A stretch of DNA of 64,000 nucleotides from Balanoglossus misakiensis (lineage: Eukaryota; Hemichordata), in contig CM082577.2 of the NCBI GenBank assembly GCA_040954595.2, positions 2,108,001 through 2,172,000 of the forward strand, read 5' to 3'. The notes beneath the pieces were generated by a model. It was not told the origin of the DNA, did no database searches, and saw only the letters and a program-made list of their open reading frames with translations. Position 1 is the stretch's first letter; each line of letters opens with the position of its first letter. Both the position numbers and the translations under genes were made by a program. Of the stretch, positions 61,682 to 64,000 are shown piece by piece.

Positions 61682-64000
61682 ATGAATCAGATAAACATCA
61701 GGACAGATAGAGGGGAGTACGTTGGAGGAGAAACTGTCTACGGGTAAGGACTACACCATATGTATACCATAAATAGATAGATAGATAGATAAATAAATAA
61801 ATAAATAAATATTAGATATACAACATGGCATGCTATCAGATCCTTAATCCTTTAAATTGTATTTGTTTGTTTTTTCTTTTTCTTTTTTTCATTTTACACT
61901 AGAGTGGTTTATATCAGAATAACAACTGCCACAGATGCCAAGTTGGTTTTGATAAAATTCAAGGGCTATGAAAAGTGTAAGTATTGTTTTGTTTATCAGA
62001 CTTTTCAGTAGATCGAAAAACTTCATTGTCCCCATGACTACCAAAAGGTAAATGGAGTTTGTGATTTATTGAACACAATATGAGACCAAAAAGAAAGAAA
62101 CTCATTCATTGTGTTCAGCATTAATGGAAAGTTGATTCTATTTTAAGGATTTATTTTATTTTATTTCTTCCACTCAGGTGAATGTTCTAAAAAAAGAGGC
62201 CATTTTGCATCATTCAGACAACAAGATGAACAAACTGCGGAGAATGGCAGTAAAATTAAAAGTTACCAGAGTTTGTTGACGGGAAAGAAGTTTTACTTCA
62301 ACACAACAATAAAATTATGGGAAGACAAAGGTAATGGGAATTTAGAATAATTTGTCCTTTTTTGGCTTTGTCAGATTCTCTCTGGTCTTCACCCGACAGG
62401 AAGAAGGTTACTTTTGTGAAACTGAAAAGTGGTTGTAATTTGTGTAGAGGATATTTGCGTGGTTCTGTTTGACTTTCTCATTTTTTTCCTGTTCAACAGG
62501 TCCACTTCCACGAGGGCATTATGTGTTGCCATTTCAGTATCAGCTCCCTCCAGACCTTCCAGGTACAAACAAATTTACATATAACTGTAATTCATTGATC
62601 TACAACAGTGTGGTTGACATTTATGCATTTTATTTATGGCACGCTTTAAGCAGAACAAAACTGTTGCATGCACCATGTGCAGAAGTTCACTTTTGATGCT
62701 CAGCTCACCCATAAAATCATAAGTTATCTGTTGATGTCAGTGTTTGGAACTTTTCCTGTTGACTTTTATTATGGACTTGTGCGTGGTTGTCAAGAAAAAA
62801 AAATTAAGGCCTTTTCTGTGATAGAAATAGATATGACCATACAACTGATGATTGCCACCAGCATATCAGTTTCAGCCGTACTTTAATTATCATTTTCACA
62901 TTGGTGTCCGCTTTCCACATAATATATGTGTCACAGAAAAGTGATCATTTTCATGACCTTTGATCGGCCTAACATGATCCCACGGATATGAGTACACACA
63001 TTCTATATCAAACCTACCAAGTTCAGCAATCTGTCTCTCAAGCCTAACTATGAATAGCTCTGCAATCAGGACAAGTTGAATGTTGAAAGTCCTTGTATAA
63101 ACTAAAATATGTGGATGTGAGGTCATCCAATGTGCCTTCAGAGAACACGAATTTAGCAATTCCTCGCATATTTTGTAGACTATACACATTTTTTTTAATA
63201 CAGGAAACTACATGAACGAAGGGTTCGGTTTGAAGAACTGGAAGGGTGTGGTCAAATACAAAGTGAAAGCGTACGTCTCTGGAATGGACGAACCACTGAA
63301 GTACACCCAACCCCTTGTCATTCAGCCCTTCCGAAACATGAACATTTTGCCCACGCCTGTCAAGGAGACAGGAACAGTCAGAAAGTGCTTCTGTTATGCT
63401 GATGGCGAAGTCGAGGTTGAAATCCAGTAAGTAATTAGAGCCCAAAAAAAATCTAACCTTTTCGTCACTAGTTCAGTGAAATTTTCTACCTTTTCTTACA
63501 AAATGACACTGACTGTTGTTGTTTTGTCTGTAGGTTAAACAAGGCCATTTACATGGTTGGCGAGATAGCCATTTTGCAGATTTTGATAAAGAATTTCTCA
63601 AGTGAGAATATTCATTCCGTTCGAGTTCATGTAAGAAAATTGTTTTTGCCTTTGCTGTGTTTTTGTTTAATGTGTACGATAAGTCGGAATCCAACAGGCT
63701 GGGTGTTTTCAGTTCTTGAGATTTAAAAGAAAACTGTTATCAGAATATACACAGGGTCACTGTTATATATGGATTAGCATTCAAAAGAAAGAGAGAAAGA
63801 ACTCAGAAATATCACTTCCCCTTTTTGGATTAAAAACAAAATTTACACTTCCAGCTCAAAAGGACAACAAAACTCCTAGGCTGGAACACTTCCAGTAAAT
63901 CAGACGACGGAAACGATGATTTCAGCGGTGATGAAGCGGATTATACGGGCAAACCTGAACTTCGGGAATTTCCGGAAGCCTTTGTTACTGTATGGGGAAG
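61682..64000 (+). CDS. Alpha-arrestin / arrestin domain-containing protein (5' part)
   Basis: Seven coding exons are visible (61682-61743, 61903-61976, 62178-62330, 62500-62562, 63204-63426, 63534-63630, 63855 to the edge), phases consistent, about 272 aa, no stop before the window end. The Arrestin_N domain opens with NIRTDRGEYVGGETVYG and continues through LVLIKFKGYEKC, a Lys-rich loop (CSKKRGHFASF), FYFNTTIKLWED, GHYVLPFQYQLPPDLPG and the GVVKYKVKAYV strand. The Arrestin_C domain starts near VRKCFCYADGEVEVEIQLNK (about residue 177). Alpha-arrestins are adaptors for receptor sorting and ubiquitin ligases. PPxY motifs, if any, would lie beyond the window. The start ATG has A at -3; the frame is open upstream to 61478 but contains no earlier ATG. 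Intron 1 carries a GATA/AATA microsatellite. Confidence 0.92.
61773..61811. repeat. (GATA)n/(AATA)n microsatellite in arrestin intron 1
   Basis: About five GATA units followed by about five AATA units. Confidence 0.9.

Overview
This is a stretch of an animal nuclear genome. Genes are split by GT-AG introns, intergenic DNA is AT-rich with many microsatellites, and there is a large AT-rich satellite array. The conserved genes (COX10, RPP21, CPSF4, an alpha-arrestin) are animal in form, and introns run from about 90 bp to 1.5 kb. CPSF4 has two zinc knuckles, and CpG density differs about ten-fold between blocks. Both fit an invertebrate. A marine non-vertebrate deuterostome (hemichordate, cephalochordate or echinoderm) is my guess, but a lophotrochozoan is not excluded; the sequence alone does not settle it.

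Layout. (1) 1-30240: about 30 kb with no gene I can recognise. It is CpG-rich, complex DNA with scattered microsatellites, small inverted repeats and a few promoter-like motif clusters. (2) 30487-34056, minus: a secreted protein with five consecutive single-exon eight-cysteine modules followed by a von Willebrand factor D domain. (3) 36956-40826, plus: a four-transmembrane protein of the claudin/PMP22 superfamily, head-to-head with (2). (4) 42415-51784: a satellite locus. About 93 tandem copies of an 88-bp monomer are bordered by 86-bp repeats and by two nearly identical 153-bp tails. (5) 52606-61205: three compact housekeeping genes. COX10 (minus) and RPP21 (plus) start 221 bp apart; RPP21 and CPSF4 (minus) converge with poly(A) signals about 35 bp apart. 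(6) 61682-64000, plus: the 5' part of an alpha-arrestin gene, divergent from CPSF4 and cut by the window edge.

The housekeeping genes have separate jobs (haem O synthesis for cytochrome c oxidase, tRNA 5'-end processing by RNase P, mRNA 3'-end formation), so their link is shared promoters and spacing rather than one pathway. All exon models were built by hand from splice sites and reading phase; each complete model closes in frame. The most unusual material is the eight-cysteine/VWD gene and the two-tier satellite locus.
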